Of a stretch of DNA of 57,554 nt, positions 25,950 through 35,535 are shown in pieces. The stretch comes from DASRCB01 sp035653295. GTDB taxonomy: Bacteria > Acidobacteriota > Terriglobia > Bryobacterales > Bryobacteraceae. The number at the start of each line of letters is the position of its first letter. The first letter of the stretch is position 1. The stretch lies in assembly GCA_035653295.1 (NCBI GenBank), contig DASRCB010000282.1, positions 1-57,554 on the forward strand, read 5' to 3'. A program made the position numbers and the translations under genes. The notes beneath the pieces were generated by a model. That model was not told where the DNA came from, searched no databases, and was given only the letters and a program-made list of their open reading frames with translations.

Positions 25950-28900
25950 ATGTCCGCAGGCATACCACGTGTGTGTATTGCTTTTTGCCGCCAGCGCCTG
26001 GCGTTTATGCTGTTGCTGGGGATCGTACTTGCTGCGGTTCCGGCATTTGCGCAGCGCGATCTGGGTACGATAACCGGAACCATAACCGATGCCCAGGGCG
26101 CGGCGGTTCCCGGCGCAAAGGTCGTCATTACGGAGGCCGCCACCGGCCTGACCTATGATGCGACGACCGATGAAGCCGGAACTTACAGCCGTCCGTTGTT
26201 GAAACCCGGCAGCTACACCGTGGACGTGGAGGCCCCCGGATTCCAACGCGCCGAGCAGAAGGACGTCGTCGTCAACGCCAGCGAGCGCACGGCCGTGAAC
26301 ATGACGCTTCAGATCGGCAACGCGCAGCAGACTGTGGAAGTCACGGCCGCCGCGCCTTTGCTGCAGACGGAAAGCGCGCAGCAGGGCGCCAATCTCAACA
26401 CGGCCGAGGTAAGCCAGCTGCCTCTTGGGGGCCAGCGCACGTTCACCTATCTGGCGCGCTTGTCGCCTGGCGTGCTGACGGCCGAGCCGGGCGCGCGTGG
26501 CGCACAGGGCGGCGACTTCTCCGCCAACGGCGTTCGCTCCACGGGCGAGAACAACTTCCTCCTGAACGGCGTCGACAACAACGTCAACGTCATCGACTTC
26601 ATCAATCAGACCTCGTACGTGATCGGCCCCTCGGTGGACGCCATTCAGGAATTCCAGGTGCTCACCAACGGGTACAACGCGGAGTACGGGCGCGCCGCCG
26701 GCGGCGTGGTGGACGTTCAGCTCAAGTCCGGCACCAATGCACTGCACGGCGACTTGTTCGAGTTCCTGCAGAACACCGATCTGGACGCGAACCGCTGGGA
26801 GAACAATCTCAACGACGCAGTCCGGCCCAAACTGATTCAGAATCAGTTCGGCGGCACCGCCGGTGGACCGATCATCAAGAACAAGCTGTTCATCTTCGGC
26901 GACTACCAGGGGACGCGAATTGCAACCGCGGGCGGCGTAATTCAGAACCTCGGTTACGGCGGGTCGTACACCATTCCAACGCAGGCCATGGTGCAGGGCG
27001 ATTTCTCGGCACTGCTGGGGAAACAGATCGGGACCGATCCGGTCACCGGCCAACCGATTCTTCAGAACGAGCTCTTTGACCCGGCGAGCACGACGTGCGT
27101 GAGCGGGTGCGGCACGGCGAACCCGGTCTACACGCGCACCCCGTTCCCGGGAAACAAGATTCCCACAAACCGCATGGACCCGGCGGCAATGAAGATTGCC
27201 GCGCTCTACCCCGCGCCGAACCAGCCGGTCGCCGCCGGCAATTATCCGCAGAACGATTACTTTACCCAGACCGCCGGTGGCCTCAATCAGGATCAGGGCG
27301 ACGGCCGCGTGGACTACCGCATCAACGACAGCAACAGCCTGTTCGGCAGTATCAGCTGGTCGGATACGGCGAAGACTCTGGTTCCGCCCTTCCAGGGACT
27401 GCTGGACGGAGGTAATTTCTACGGCAGCAACGAAACGGACCTTGGCCGCAACGCTCAGTTGGGATACACGCGCATCTGGTCGCCCGCGATCATCTCTGAG
27501 ACGCGAATCGCCTTTAGCCGGCTTGTGACCGCGCGCACACAGGCCAACGCCAACACGGATGCGTTCAAGGCGGTCGGCATCGGCGGACTCGATCCCACCA
27601 CCACGCTGAACGGCGGCCTGCCGCAGTTCGGTATGGGCCCGTACAGCCAGATTGGCGCGAATGACTGGCTGCCCACGAAGGAATACAGCAACGTTTGGGA
27701 CTTCATCCAGAACGTCGCCATTACCAAGGGCAGCCACGCCATGAAGTTCGGCGGCGAGTTCCGGCCCATCCATTTCCCGTTCTTCCAGGTTCCTTTCCCG
27801 CACGGTGAGATGAACTTCGCCCGTACCCAGACTGCATACCCGTCCACCGCTAACGATAACGGCGGGATCAATGGAACTCTTGCCAGCGACACCGGGGACA
27901 CGTTCGCATCGTTCCTGCTGGGCGCCATCAACGGCGGTCAGATTTCGACGACGAACTTCATATCCTCCACCCGGCAGGCCTACGCCTTCTACGCTCAGGA
28001 TGACTGGAAGGTCACGCCGAAGTTCACGCTGAACATCGGCGTTCGTTATGAGCTGTGGTCGCCCATCGGCGAGCAGTTCGCGCGTCAGTCGAATTTCAAC
28101 ATCGACACGCTCACTCTGGAGATTCCCAAAGGACCCAATCAGAACGCGCCATTGCCGCCCAACTTCAATCAGCCGTACACATTCGGCGGCATCACTTACC
28201 CGGCGCTCTTTCCGAACGTGAAAGTCTGCCGTGGGTGCGTTTCGCAATACCTCATTCCGTGGGACAAGAAAGACATTGGCCCGCGCGTCGGGTTCGCCTG
28301 GAACATTCGTGAGAAGACGGTCATCCGCGCCGCTTACGGCATCTTCTACGGCGGCGAAGAAAACCAGGGCGGCAATCCCAATCGCGGCGAGTCGGCGCCG
28401 TTCAACGAATCACCGCAGTTGAATTACCCCTCCGGGGTGAACCAGTTCCTGCCGAATCCGTTCTTCGCAAACGGGGCGGCCACCGGCGGGATCTCGACCG
28501 GGTATCCGGCGACTGTTTTCACCACCTATCCCGTTTCCTCGCTGCAGTTCCGCGAGGTGGCCAACGACTTCCTTAATCCCATGGTTCAGAAATGGAATTT
28601 CTCGGTCCAGCAGCAGTTACCGGCAGATATGGCCCTGGAAGTCGGGTATCAGGGGAATCATTCCTCACACCAGTTGTTCCAGCCGGACACCAACCCGTGT
28701 CCGAATCTTGGAACGCTGAATTCGAGCATCAACTGCGACAGTCTGCGGCCCAATCCGTACATCGGCTTCGTCTCGGGAACCTCGACTTTTGGGTTCGGCA
28801 ACTACGAGGCGCTCACGGCGAAGCTGGAAAAGCGGCTTTCTCGCGGCCTGCAGTTCATCACCTCGTATACCTGGGGCCACGCCCTCGCCAATACGGGCAC

Positions 28901-29528
28901 GACACTCAGCGGATCGCAGAACTTCCAAACCAAGGACAACACCAACTACGCGCTCGATTACTCCAGCGCGGCATGGGATATCCGGCATAACTTCACCACT
29001 GGGTTCACCTGGGAGCTGCCCTTCGGTCGGGGAAAGGCGTGGGGATCCAACTGGAACCGCGCCCTGGACACCATCGCCGGCAATTGGCAGACCAACGGCA
29101 TCCTGACGCTCCACACCGGACAGCCTTATACGGTGTCCGCGGGTGGTTGCCAGGGTGTCTGGGCGGGATGCTTCCCGGACCTGGTCAAGGGCGCCGACCC
29201 GAACGCCGCGCCGCCGGGAGGCCGCCGGCCTGCTGAATGGTTCAACACCGCGAACTTCACAAAACCGGCTCCGCTGACCGAAGGCAACCTTGGCGATAAC
29301 ACGAACTACGGGCCTCCGACGAGGACCCTCGACTTCTCCGTCTTCAAGACATTCCCGTTCACCGAGCGGTGGAGGATGGAGTTCCGCGCCGAGGCGTTCA
29401 ACATCGCAAATACGCCGCAGTTCTACTTCCCGGACAGCGGGTTCGGGGACACGAATTTCGGTAAGGTGACCAGCACCTGGGCAGGTACGGAGCGGCATAT
29501 TCAGTTCGCGCTGCGGCTGCTGTTCTGA
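25950..29528 (+). CDS. Oar-like TonB-dependent receptor with carboxypeptidase-regulatory domain (locus A)
   Basis: The protein has 1,192 residues. A signal peptide (about 1-35, ending PAFAQ) is followed by a carboxypeptidase-regulatory-like beta sandwich (about 38-120: ITGTITDAQGAAVPGAKVVI, DEAGTYSRPLLKPGSYTV), a TonB plug (about 130-260, NFLLNGVDNNVNVID) and an outer-membrane barrel ending with ERHIQFALRLLF, whose terminal Phe is typical of barrel proteins. Acidobacteria have many such receptors, probably for oligosaccharides or other large nutrients; the substrate is unknown. The start is supported by GGGGGAG. Expression is probably repressed by the LacI-family protein. A strong terminator follows 17 bases after the stop. 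Confidence 0.92.
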   Translation: MSAGIPRVCIAFCRQRLAFMLLLGIVLAAVPAFAQRDLGTITGTITDAQGAAVPGAKVVITEAATGLTYDATTDEAGTYSRPLLKPGSYTVDVEAPGFQRAEQKDVVVNASERTAVNMTLQIGNAQQTVEVTAAAPLLQTESAQQGANLNTAEVSQLPLGGQRTFTYLARLSPGVLTAEPGARGAQGGDFSANGVRSTGENNFLLNGVDNNVNVIDFINQTSYVIGPSVDAIQEFQVLTNGYNAEYGRAAGGVVDVQLKSGTNALHGDLFEFLQNTDLDANRWENNLNDAVRPKLIQNQFGGTAGGPIIKNKLFIFGDYQGTRIATAGGVIQNLGYGGSYTIPTQAMVQGDFSALLGKQIGTDPVTGQPILQNELFDPASTTCVSGCGTANPVYTRTPFPGNKIPTNRMDPAAMKIAALYPAPNQPVAAGNYPQNDYFTQTAGGLNQDQGDGRVDYRINDSNSLFGSISWSDTAKTLVPPFQGLLDGGNFYGSNETDLGRNAQLGYTRIWSPAIISETRIAFSRLVTARTQANANTDAFKAVGIGGLDPTTTLNGGLPQFGMGPYSQIGANDWLPTKEYSNVWDFIQNVAITKGSHAMKFGGEFRPIHFPFFQVPFPHGEMNFARTQTAYPSTANDNGGINGTLASDTGDTFASFLLGAINGGQISTTNFISSTRQAYAFYAQDDWKVTPKFTLNIGVRYELWSPIGEQFARQSNFNIDTLTLEIPKGPNQNAPLPPNFNQPYTFGGITYPALFPNVKVCRGCVSQYLIPWDKKDIGPRVGFAWNIREKTVIRAAYGIFYGGEENQGGNPNRGESAPFNESPQLNYPSGVNQFLPNPFFANGAATGGISTGYPATVFTTYPVSSLQFREVANDFLNPMVQKWNFSVQQQLPADMALEVGYQGNHSSHQLFQPDTNPCPNLGTLNSSINCDSLRPNPYIGFVSGTSTFGFGNYEALTAKLEKRLSRGLQFITSYTWGHALANTGTTLSGSQNFQTKDNTNYALDYSSAAWDIRHNFTTGFTWELPFGRGKAWGSNWNRALDTIAGNWQTNGILTLHTGQPYTVSAGGCQGVWAGCFPDLVKGADPNAAPPGGRRPAEWFNTANFTKPAPLTEGNLGDNTNYGPPTRTLDFSVFKTFPFTERWRMEFRAEAFNIANTPQFYFPDSGFGDTNFGKVTSTWAGTERHIQFALRLLF

Positions 29529-29545
29529 AAGGCAACTGTCCTCAC

Positions 29546-29576
29546 AGGCCCTCGCTGCTCCGGCGGGGGCCTTTTT
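29546..29576 (+). terminator. Rho-independent terminator after the first TonB-receptor gene
   Basis: AGGCCCTCGC pairs with GCGGGGGCCT (one T-G pair), with a 7-base loop and then a run of five T. It separates the receptor gene from the TPR gene, whose start is only 24 bases beyond. Confidence 0.85.
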
Positions 29577-29584
29577 CTCTTCGG

Positions 29585-29590
29585 TAGAAT
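29585..29590 (+). promoter_or_regulatory. Candidate -10 element of a leaderless TPR-operon transcript
   Basis: TAGAAT with 9 bases to the GTG at 29600 and no ribosome binding site. Placed directly after the receptor terminator, it could start a separate transcript for the TPR-CRTAC1 operon. Confidence 0.4.
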
Positions 29591-29599
29591 AGCGATCAC

Positions 29600-30736
29600 G
29601 TGAAGTTTTTGTCGGCCATGCTGCTGTGCGCTTCGACGGCAGCGTTCGGCGCACAGCCCGTTCCGGACGACCTGCGAACAGGGTTGATTGCGCTCCAGAA
29701 GAACGATCTGACCCTGGCGCGGCAGACCCTCGAGCACGCCTCGACGGTTACTCCTGAAAATGCCCTGGTCTGGGCGGCGCTGGCGCAGGCCTACCTGCGC
29801 AGCAATCAGATGGATCGCGCTCGCGGAGCGGCCGAGCGTGCGGCGAAACTCGCACCCGAAGATGCAACCATACAACACGCGCTCGCCCTGTTCTGGTCGG
29901 AGGTGGGTGATGCCGCGCAGACGATAACGTGGGCGACAGCGGATCTGAAGCATCGGAACACCGCTGAGTTGCATCACCTGCTGGCGCAGGCGTATCAGGC
30001 TTCGAATCAGCCGGAAAAGGCAATTGGCGAATACCACGAGGCCGCGGAGCGCGCACCTGCTAACGAGACCTACGCGTTCGACCTCGGGCAGATGCAGCTG
30101 CGGCGTGGAGATTTCGCGGGGGCATTGTCGACTCTCGGTGCGGCGCGCGCCAACTTTCCGAAGAGCGCGCAAATGGAGCTCGCCTGGGGCGTTGCGGCTT
30201 ACGGTCAGCGTCGGTTTCAGGATGCCATCGATTCCTTTCTGCGCGTCATTGTGATCGATCCGGGCGTGGAGCAGCCGTATGTGTTTCTTGCGCAGGTACT
30301 CGATCAGGCGGGAGATCGAATGCCGCGGATCCTCGCCGCATTCGATGCGTGGCGCAACGCGGCGCCGCGGAACTGTTTAGCCTGGTGTCTGCACGCGAAG
30401 GCGCTGAACGCCGCCAATGGAGATCCTGCACAGGTCGAGGCCGAGTTGCGCCGGTCGATCGAGCTGAACGGAGCGTACTGGCAGTCGCATTTCGAACTGG
30501 GGCAGTTGCTCGCGCGCGAAAAGAAATGGCCGCAGGCCTCGGCTGAGCTTGCGCGCAGTATCGAACTGAATCCGCAGAACGCCGGCGCGCATTTCCAGCT
30601 CGCGCGCGTGTACGAGCGCATGGGCATGAAGGAACAGGCTCTTGCCGAACGCGCCGCGCATGAACGAATGACCGCCGCTGAGACAGGGTCGCCGCTGGAC
30701 GCCGCGGCGGGCGCGAAGGGTATCTCGCTGCCGTGA
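29600..30736 (+). CDS. Exported TPR-repeat protein
   Basis: The protein has 378 residues with a short signal peptide (MKFLSAMLLCASTAAFGAQ). About nine tetratricopeptide repeats fill the rest, for example NALVWAALAQAYLRSNQMDRAR and YWQSHFELGQLLAREKKWPQAS. TPRs form helical scaffolds that bind partner proteins. The GTG start follows a TAGAAT box with leaderless spacing. Its stop overlaps the GTG of the CRTAC1-TPR gene (GTGA), so the two are translationally coupled. It probably works in the periplasm with the receptor and the CRTAC1 proteins; this is inferred from context. Confidence 0.85.
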   Translation: MKFLSAMLLCASTAAFGAQPVPDDLRTGLIALQKNDLTLARQTLEHASTVTPENALVWAALAQAYLRSNQMDRARGAAERAAKLAPEDATIQHALALFWSEVGDAAQTITWATADLKHRNTAELHHLLAQAYQASNQPEKAIGEYHEAAERAPANETYAFDLGQMQLRRGDFAGALSTLGAARANFPKSAQMELAWGVAAYGQRRFQDAIDSFLRVIVIDPGVEQPYVFLAQVLDQAGDRMPRILAAFDAWRNAAPRNCLAWCLHAKALNAANGDPAQVEAELRRSIELNGAYWQSHFELGQLLAREKKWPQASAELARSIELNPQNAGAHFQLARVYERMGMKEQALAERAAHERMTAAETGSPLDAAAGAKGISLP

Positions 30737-33700
30737 ACCGGCGTGAGTTCTTTGCGGCCTGCTCGGCGCCGCTGCTCATCTCGCGCGGCCATGCGTCGGC
30801 GCCGTTTCCTGTCAGATTCCGCCAGCAGCCCGCATATGCCTCTCTGATGGCCTTCGCGGAACCGGGGCGCGACGAGTTTCCCGGCGAGAAAATCGCCATG
30901 GAGATCGAGGACCGGCTGTTGACGGCGCTGCAGTCCGGCGAGTTTCCCGCGGCGCGTGATTGTTCGGGAGCCTCCCCGCTCGCGGCATCCTGGCGTGAGG
31001 TGGCGGGCGATGTGTCGGTCGCGGAGTTTGGGGCCGATGGCGGGGATCCGATTGCCGGCTGGCGGAGATGGCGAGCTTCGCTCGGCTCAGTGTGGCGCGC
31101 GCGCTTCTACTCACTTCCCGGGGATCTGATTCGATACGAAGTTGCCGCCGAGAATGGTGGCCGCCTGGAGTACCGTGTTGGAACGTGGCGGCAGTCGTGG
31201 AAAGACGGCGCGGTCGTCCATTTCGAGCCGATCGCGGAAACCCTCACCCATGCCGTCCAGCCCTGGTTCCGGGATATCACGCGGCATGCCTTCGACGGCG
31301 TGACCTCGTTTGACGAACAGCTCACGCGTGGTGTCCCGTACTGGCGCGCGCGCATCGACCCTGCCTGCGGCATTGACGTCTACGGAGAGAACGGGATCGC
31401 CGTGGCCGACATCGATAATGATGGGTTCGATGAGATCTACGTTTGTCAGCCCGGCGGTCTGCCGAACCGGCTCTATAAGAATGACGGAACAGGCCGCCTG
31501 CGCGACATTTCCCGCGAGGCCGGCGTCGACATCCTGGACGACACCGCGAGCGCGCTGTTCGTAGATCTGCGAAACTCCGGATTTCAGGACATGGTGCTGG
31601 TGCGCCCGACGGCAGTCATGCTCTTTCTGAACGACGGCCACGGGAGATTTCGAGTTCAGCCCGAAGCCTTTCGGTTCGCCTCAAAACCGGAGGGCACGTT
31701 CACCAGCGTTGCCGCCGCTGATTACGACCGCGATGGCCGCCTGGACCTGTACCTCTGCTCGTATTTCTACTATCAGACCGAGGCTCAGTATCGCTATCCC
31801 GTCCCTTACCACGATGCGCGCAATGGTCCTCCGAATTTCCTGTTCCGGAACCGATTGCAGGAGGAGCCTGGCCATTTCGAGGATGTCACCGCAGCGGTTG
31901 GACTGAACCACAACAACGACCGCTTCACCTTCGCCGCCGCGTGGTGCGACTTCAATGGCGACGGCTGGCCCGACCTGTACGTGACCAACGACTTCGGGCG
32001 CAAGAATCTGTATTTGAACGAGGGTGGCCATTTTCGCGATATCGCGGAAGCCGCCGGCGTGGACGATATTGGCCCCGGCATGAGCGCCGCCTGGCTCGAT
32101 TACGACGGCGATGGCCGCCCCGACGTGCTGATCTCGAACATGTGGAGCGCGCCAGGGCAGCGCATCGTCAACGATCCCGCGTTCGGACCCGTGAAGCAGG
32201 ATCCGTCGCTGCGCGACGCCTACCGCCGCCACGTGAAGGGCAATTCTCTCTATCGCAACAACGGCGACGGCACGTTCACCTACACGGCCGACTCTCAGGC
32301 CATCGAAATGGGCCACTGGTCGTGGGGCTGCGACGGCTGCGATTTTGACAACGACGGGACGCCGGAGATCTACATCGCCTGCGGCATGGTGACCAATAAC
32401 AGCCGGACCGATCTGATGAGCTACTTCTACCGGCAGGTGGTTTCGCGATCGCCGGTGAAGGCGGAGCCGTCCGCCGCGTATGAGAACGGCTGGAACGCCA
32501 TCAATCAGCTGATCCGGCAGGATTTCAGCTGGGATGGTCCGAGCCCAAATGTCTTTTACGCCCGGCGCGGCGGACGCTATTACGATCTATCCGGCGTCAG
32601 CGGCATCGATCTCGCCGAGGACAGCCGTGCGTTTGCGTTTACCGATATAGAAGGCGACGGGAATGTGGATATGATTCTGAAGAGCCGCCTCGCTCCGCAG
32701 GTGCGCGTCTTTCAGAATTCGGTTGGGGCGGGAAAGAATACAATTGCCATTTCACTGCGAGGAACCCGTTCGAACCGGGACGCTATTGGTACGCGGATCG
32801 AATTGGACGGGCAGGTGAAGTGGCTCGCCGCTGGATCGGGGTATCTGTCACAGCACAGCAAACGGCTTTGTTTTGGGCTCGGAGGACGCGACGGCGCTGA
32901 GCAGGTCACAGTTCTCTGGCCCTCGGGAGAGAAGCAGGAATTTCGGGATCTGCGGGCCGGATTTCATTACACCATTACCGAGCGCGCCGCGGATTATGTT
33001 GCGGAGCCCCTTCGAAAGCGCACCGATATTCCGGCGGGTGCGGCGATTGCGGCCGACAATCGCTCGCGGCTGGTCATTACCTGGCTGCGGGAACCCGTTC
33101 CGTTGCCCGAGCAGCGCCGCGGACCGGCTCTGCTGGTGCTGCACGCAGGGCAGCCGCTGCCCGCGCTCCCGGTTCCCGTCCAGGCCGTAGACCTGCGAAC
33201 CGCACCGGCCGATGTGACCGCGGCGTACGCCATTCTCCGCCGTTACCTGTTTGATTATCGCGTCGATCTGGAAACGCCGTTCTGGATCCTGATCGATTCG
33301 TCTGGCCGCGCCCGTCGGGTGTACGCCGACGCTCCGGCCCCCGCCGAGGCTCGCGCCGATTTGGCGTCCGCCGACGCCCCGATTCCGGATGATCGCGCGA
33401 TGCCGTTCCCGGGCGCCTGGCTCGGGCATCCCACCCGCGACTATTACAAGATCGGCGGAGCGATGCTGCAGGCCGGTTATGGCGAGCAGGCGCTTCCGTA
33501 CCTGCAGTTGTCGCTCGAGAGATCGCCCGAGAACGCGAAAATTCTCCTCGCCATCGGCCGGATTCATTTGCAGGCGCATCGTCTGGACGCGGCGCGTGCC
33601 GCGCTTCAGCGGGCGACGGCGCTGGATCCGTCCCAGCCCGAGGCGTGGAACGATCTGGGCGGCGTCGAATCCGCTGCCGGCAATCAGGCCGAAGCGCTTC

Positions 33701-34188
33701 GGCTTTACGAAAAAGCGCTGGCCCTCGGGCCCGACCTCCCGTACGCGCTGATCAATGCGGGCCGCGCGCAGGAGGCGCTGGGGCGCGCCACCGAGGCCGA
33801 AGCTCTGTATCGCCGCGCACTCGCCGCCGATCCGCAGAGCGGCGACGCGGCGAACAGGCTCGGGTTGCTGCTGGCCAAAAACGGGCGCAGTGATGAAGCG
33901 CGCCGCCTGTTCGAGCAGGCCATTTCCATCCGTCGGGATGACGCCTCGGCGATCAACAACCTTGCCGTGTTGTACCTGAATATCGGCCAGATTAAGGATG
34001 CGATCGCCGCTTTCCGTTACGGGCTCGAGGTCGCGCCGGACGAAGATATACTGTACCTGAATCTCGCCCGAGCGCTGCTGCAAATGGGCCAGCGCGATGA
34101 GGCGCGGGAAGTGATGCAGCGGCTGGTTTCACGAAAGCCCGATTCGACGCTCGCGCGAAACGCTCTTCGCGAGCTGGACAAGCCATGA
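30733..34188 (+). CDS. CRTAC1-TPR fusion protein with Tat-like signal
   Basis: The protein has 1,151 residues and starts at GTG. The N-terminus MNRREFFAACSAPLL resembles a twin-arginine signal. Residues of about 25-200 have no recognised domain. FG-GAP-like repeats follow (about 215-640: VADIDNDGFDEIYVCQ, DYDGDGRPDVLIS, DFDNDGTPEIYIA). The ASPIC/UnbV domain lies near 675-750 (SNRDAIGTRI, YLSQHSKRLCFGLG, VLWPSGEK). A linker domain of about 150 residues is followed by a C-terminal TPR array (about 900-1,140). Most CRTAC1 proteins lack the TPR part, which here is joined in one chain. The start overlaps the stop of the preceding TPR gene by 4 bases, and the small ORF at 34185 overlaps its own stop. 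Confidence 0.88.
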   Translation: MNRREFFAACSAPLLISRGHASAPFPVRFRQQPAYASLMAFAEPGRDEFPGEKIAMEIEDRLLTALQSGEFPAARDCSGASPLAASWREVAGDVSVAEFGADGGDPIAGWRRWRASLGSVWRARFYSLPGDLIRYEVAAENGGRLEYRVGTWRQSWKDGAVVHFEPIAETLTHAVQPWFRDITRHAFDGVTSFDEQLTRGVPYWRARIDPACGIDVYGENGIAVADIDNDGFDEIYVCQPGGLPNRLYKNDGTGRLRDISREAGVDILDDTASALFVDLRNSGFQDMVLVRPTAVMLFLNDGHGRFRVQPEAFRFASKPEGTFTSVAAADYDRDGRLDLYLCSYFYYQTEAQYRYPVPYHDARNGPPNFLFRNRLQEEPGHFEDVTAAVGLNHNNDRFTFAAAWCDFNGDGWPDLYVTNDFGRKNLYLNEGGHFRDIAEAAGVDDIGPGMSAAWLDYDGDGRPDVLISNMWSAPGQRIVNDPAFGPVKQDPSLRDAYRRHVKGNSLYRNNGDGTFTYTADSQAIEMGHWSWGCDGCDFDNDGTPEIYIACGMVTNNSRTDLMSYFYRQVVSRSPVKAEPSAAYENGWNAINQLIRQDFSWDGPSPNVFYARRGGRYYDLSGVSGIDLAEDSRAFAFTDIEGDGNVDMILKSRLAPQVRVFQNSVGAGKNTIAISLRGTRSNRDAIGTRIELDGQVKWLAAGSGYLSQHSKRLCFGLGGRDGAEQVTVLWPSGEKQEFRDLRAGFHYTITERAADYVAEPLRKRTDIPAGAAIAADNRSRLVITWLREPVPLPEQRRGPALLVLHAGQPLPALPVPVQAVDLRTAPADVTAAYAILRRYLFDYRVDLETPFWILIDSSGRARRVYADAPAPAEARADLASADAPIPDDRAMPFPGAWLGHPTRDYYKIGGAMLQAGYGEQALPYLQLSLERSPENAKILLAIGRIHLQAHRLDAARAALQRATALDPSQPEAWNDLGGVESAAGNQAEALRLYEKALALGPDLPYALINAGRAQEALGRATEAEALYRRALAADPQSGDAANRLGLLLAKNGRSDEARRLFEQAISIRRDDASAINNLAVLYLNIGQIKDAIAAFRYGLEVAPDEDILYLNLARALLQMGQRDEAREVMQRLVSRKPDSTLARNALRELDKP

Positions 34189-34427
34189 TCGCCGTCGCGC
34201 TCATGATGATGGCCGCCGCTGCTTCGGGCAACCTCGATCGGCTGACGCATGAAGTGGCCGAGTCCGGGCGCGTGGTCGAACTGGCGACTCCGCCCTCACG
34301 GCGGGTGAATCCGCCGCCTCGGATTGCTCCCGGTCGTCCTCCGCTGTTGTCGTTCCGATATTACGAAGGCGAGCAGCATCACCGGTTTGCCGATAAAGAG
34401 CTGACCCTGGATGATGCGGGTCATTAA
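34185..34427 (+). CDS. Small exported protein, unknown
   Basis: The protein has 80 residues. ATG overlaps the stop of the preceding gene (ATGA), which supports translation. Residues 1-14 are hydrophobic (a short signal sequence), followed by a Pro/Arg-rich middle and a polar end. There is no family I recognise. Its last 17 bases overlap the start of the next TPR gene. It could be a true small periplasmic protein or a coupling ORF. Confidence 0.5.
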   Translation: MIAVALMMMAAAASGNLDRLTHEVAESGRVVELATPPSRRVNPPPRIAPGRPPLLSFRYYEGEQHHRFADKELTLDDAGH

Positions 34428-35535
34428 CGCAATCCTGCGGGCATGGCCATGGGCGCCTGCTCCAAAGCCTGCGGCGAGCCCCTGCACTTCATTCGTGCGG
34501 CTGTTCTGCGCTGCCATCGCCACGTCCCTCTGCCTCGCGCAGTCGAGTACCGAGTCGGGCATCGCCGCATTTCGCGATGGACGGTATCCCGACGCGGCGC
34601 GGCTCCTCGAATCGGCCGTGAGCCGCAATCCGCATGACGAACATGCGCGCGCGTTCCTCGCGCTCACGCGCGCCGGCCTGGGGCGTTGCGCGGAAGCCAT
34701 TCCCGACCTTTCCAGTGAATTCACGAATTCGGGGGATGCCGATCTGTCGCGGCTTGCGGGCATCGCCCTGGCGCAGTGCTATATCGCCACGGGCGACACT
34801 GCGAAAGCGGCGCCCGTCGCCGCGCAGCTCGAATCGAAATATCCGGCCGACGCTGATGTCCTGTACGAAGCCGCGCGCGTCCACATGCAGGCTTTTAACG
34901 ACATTACCCGCCGCATGTTCGAGAAGACGCCGGCCTCCTATCGCGTAAACGAGCTGTCCGCCGAAATTTTCGAGACCCAGGGCCGGTATGGTGAAGCCGC
35001 GGCCGAGTATCGGAAAGCCATCGCCAAGAACGCTCGGGCTCTCGGCCTGCACTTTCGGCTCGGCCGCGCGATCCTGCTGGACTCGCACGCACCCGATGCT
35101 TTGGCCCAGGCCGAGCGCGAGTTTGAAGCCGAACTGGCGCTTAACCCCACCGATGCCGCAGCGGAATTTCAGATCGGCCAGATTCTCAGCGCACAGAATC
35201 GCCAGGCCGATGCTCTGAAGCGGTTCGAGCGCGCGCTCGATCTGAGCCCCGACTTCCCGGAGGCGGCGCTCGCAGTCGGACGCGCGCGCCTGCAGGAAAA
35301 GCGCTATGCTGACGCCGTTCCGCTGCTGGAGCGAGTGGTCGCCGCGCAGCCCGATAACGAGGCTGCGCATTACAACCTCATGCTCGCCTACCGCGACTCC
35401 GGACAGATGGACAAGGCCCGCCGCGAACAGCAGAAGGTGAACGCGCTGCGCCGCCCTGCTGGTGGCGAATTCAGCGATTTCCTGAAAAAGCTCGGAGAAA
35501 AGCCGCCTCCCGCCGGCGAGACCAACGTGAAATAA
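34411..35535 (+). CDS. Exported TPR-repeat protein
   Basis: The protein has 374 residues. A long N-region and a hydrophobic stretch (about 28-42, ending SLCLAQ) act as signal peptide. TPR-like helices fill residues of about 48-350, for example GIAAFRDGRYPDAARLLESAV and AAEFQIGQILSAQNRQADALKRFERAL. The C-terminus is Pro/Lys-rich. The gene overlaps the small ORF upstream and its TAA overlaps the ATG of the GH35-like gene by one base (TAATG), so it lies inside the long operon of locus A. Confidence 0.85.
   Translation: MMRVINAILRAWPWAPAPKPAASPCTSFVRLFCAAIATSLCLAQSSTESGIAAFRDGRYPDAARLLESAVSRNPHDEHARAFLALTRAGLGRCAEAIPDLSSEFTNSGDADLSRLAGIALAQCYIATGDTAKAAPVAAQLESKYPADADVLYEAARVHMQAFNDITRRMFEKTPASYRVNELSAEIFETQGRYGEAAAEYRKAIAKNARALGLHFRLGRAILLDSHAPDALAQAEREFEAELALNPTDAAAEFQIGQILSAQNRQADALKRFERALDLSPDFPEAALAVGRARLQEKRYADAVPLLERVVAAQPDNEAAHYNLMLAYRDSGQMDKARREQQKVNALRRPAGGEFSDFLKKLGEKPPPAGETNVK

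Noticed and set aside
25851..28247. 798-residue minus-strand frame opposite the first receptor
   Set aside because: Antisense to a receptor with signal, plug and barrel; no ribosome binding site and Arg/His/Gln-rich composition.
32848..34083. 411-residue minus-strand frame opposite the TPR part of the fusion gene
   Set aside because: Shadow of TPR-coding DNA.
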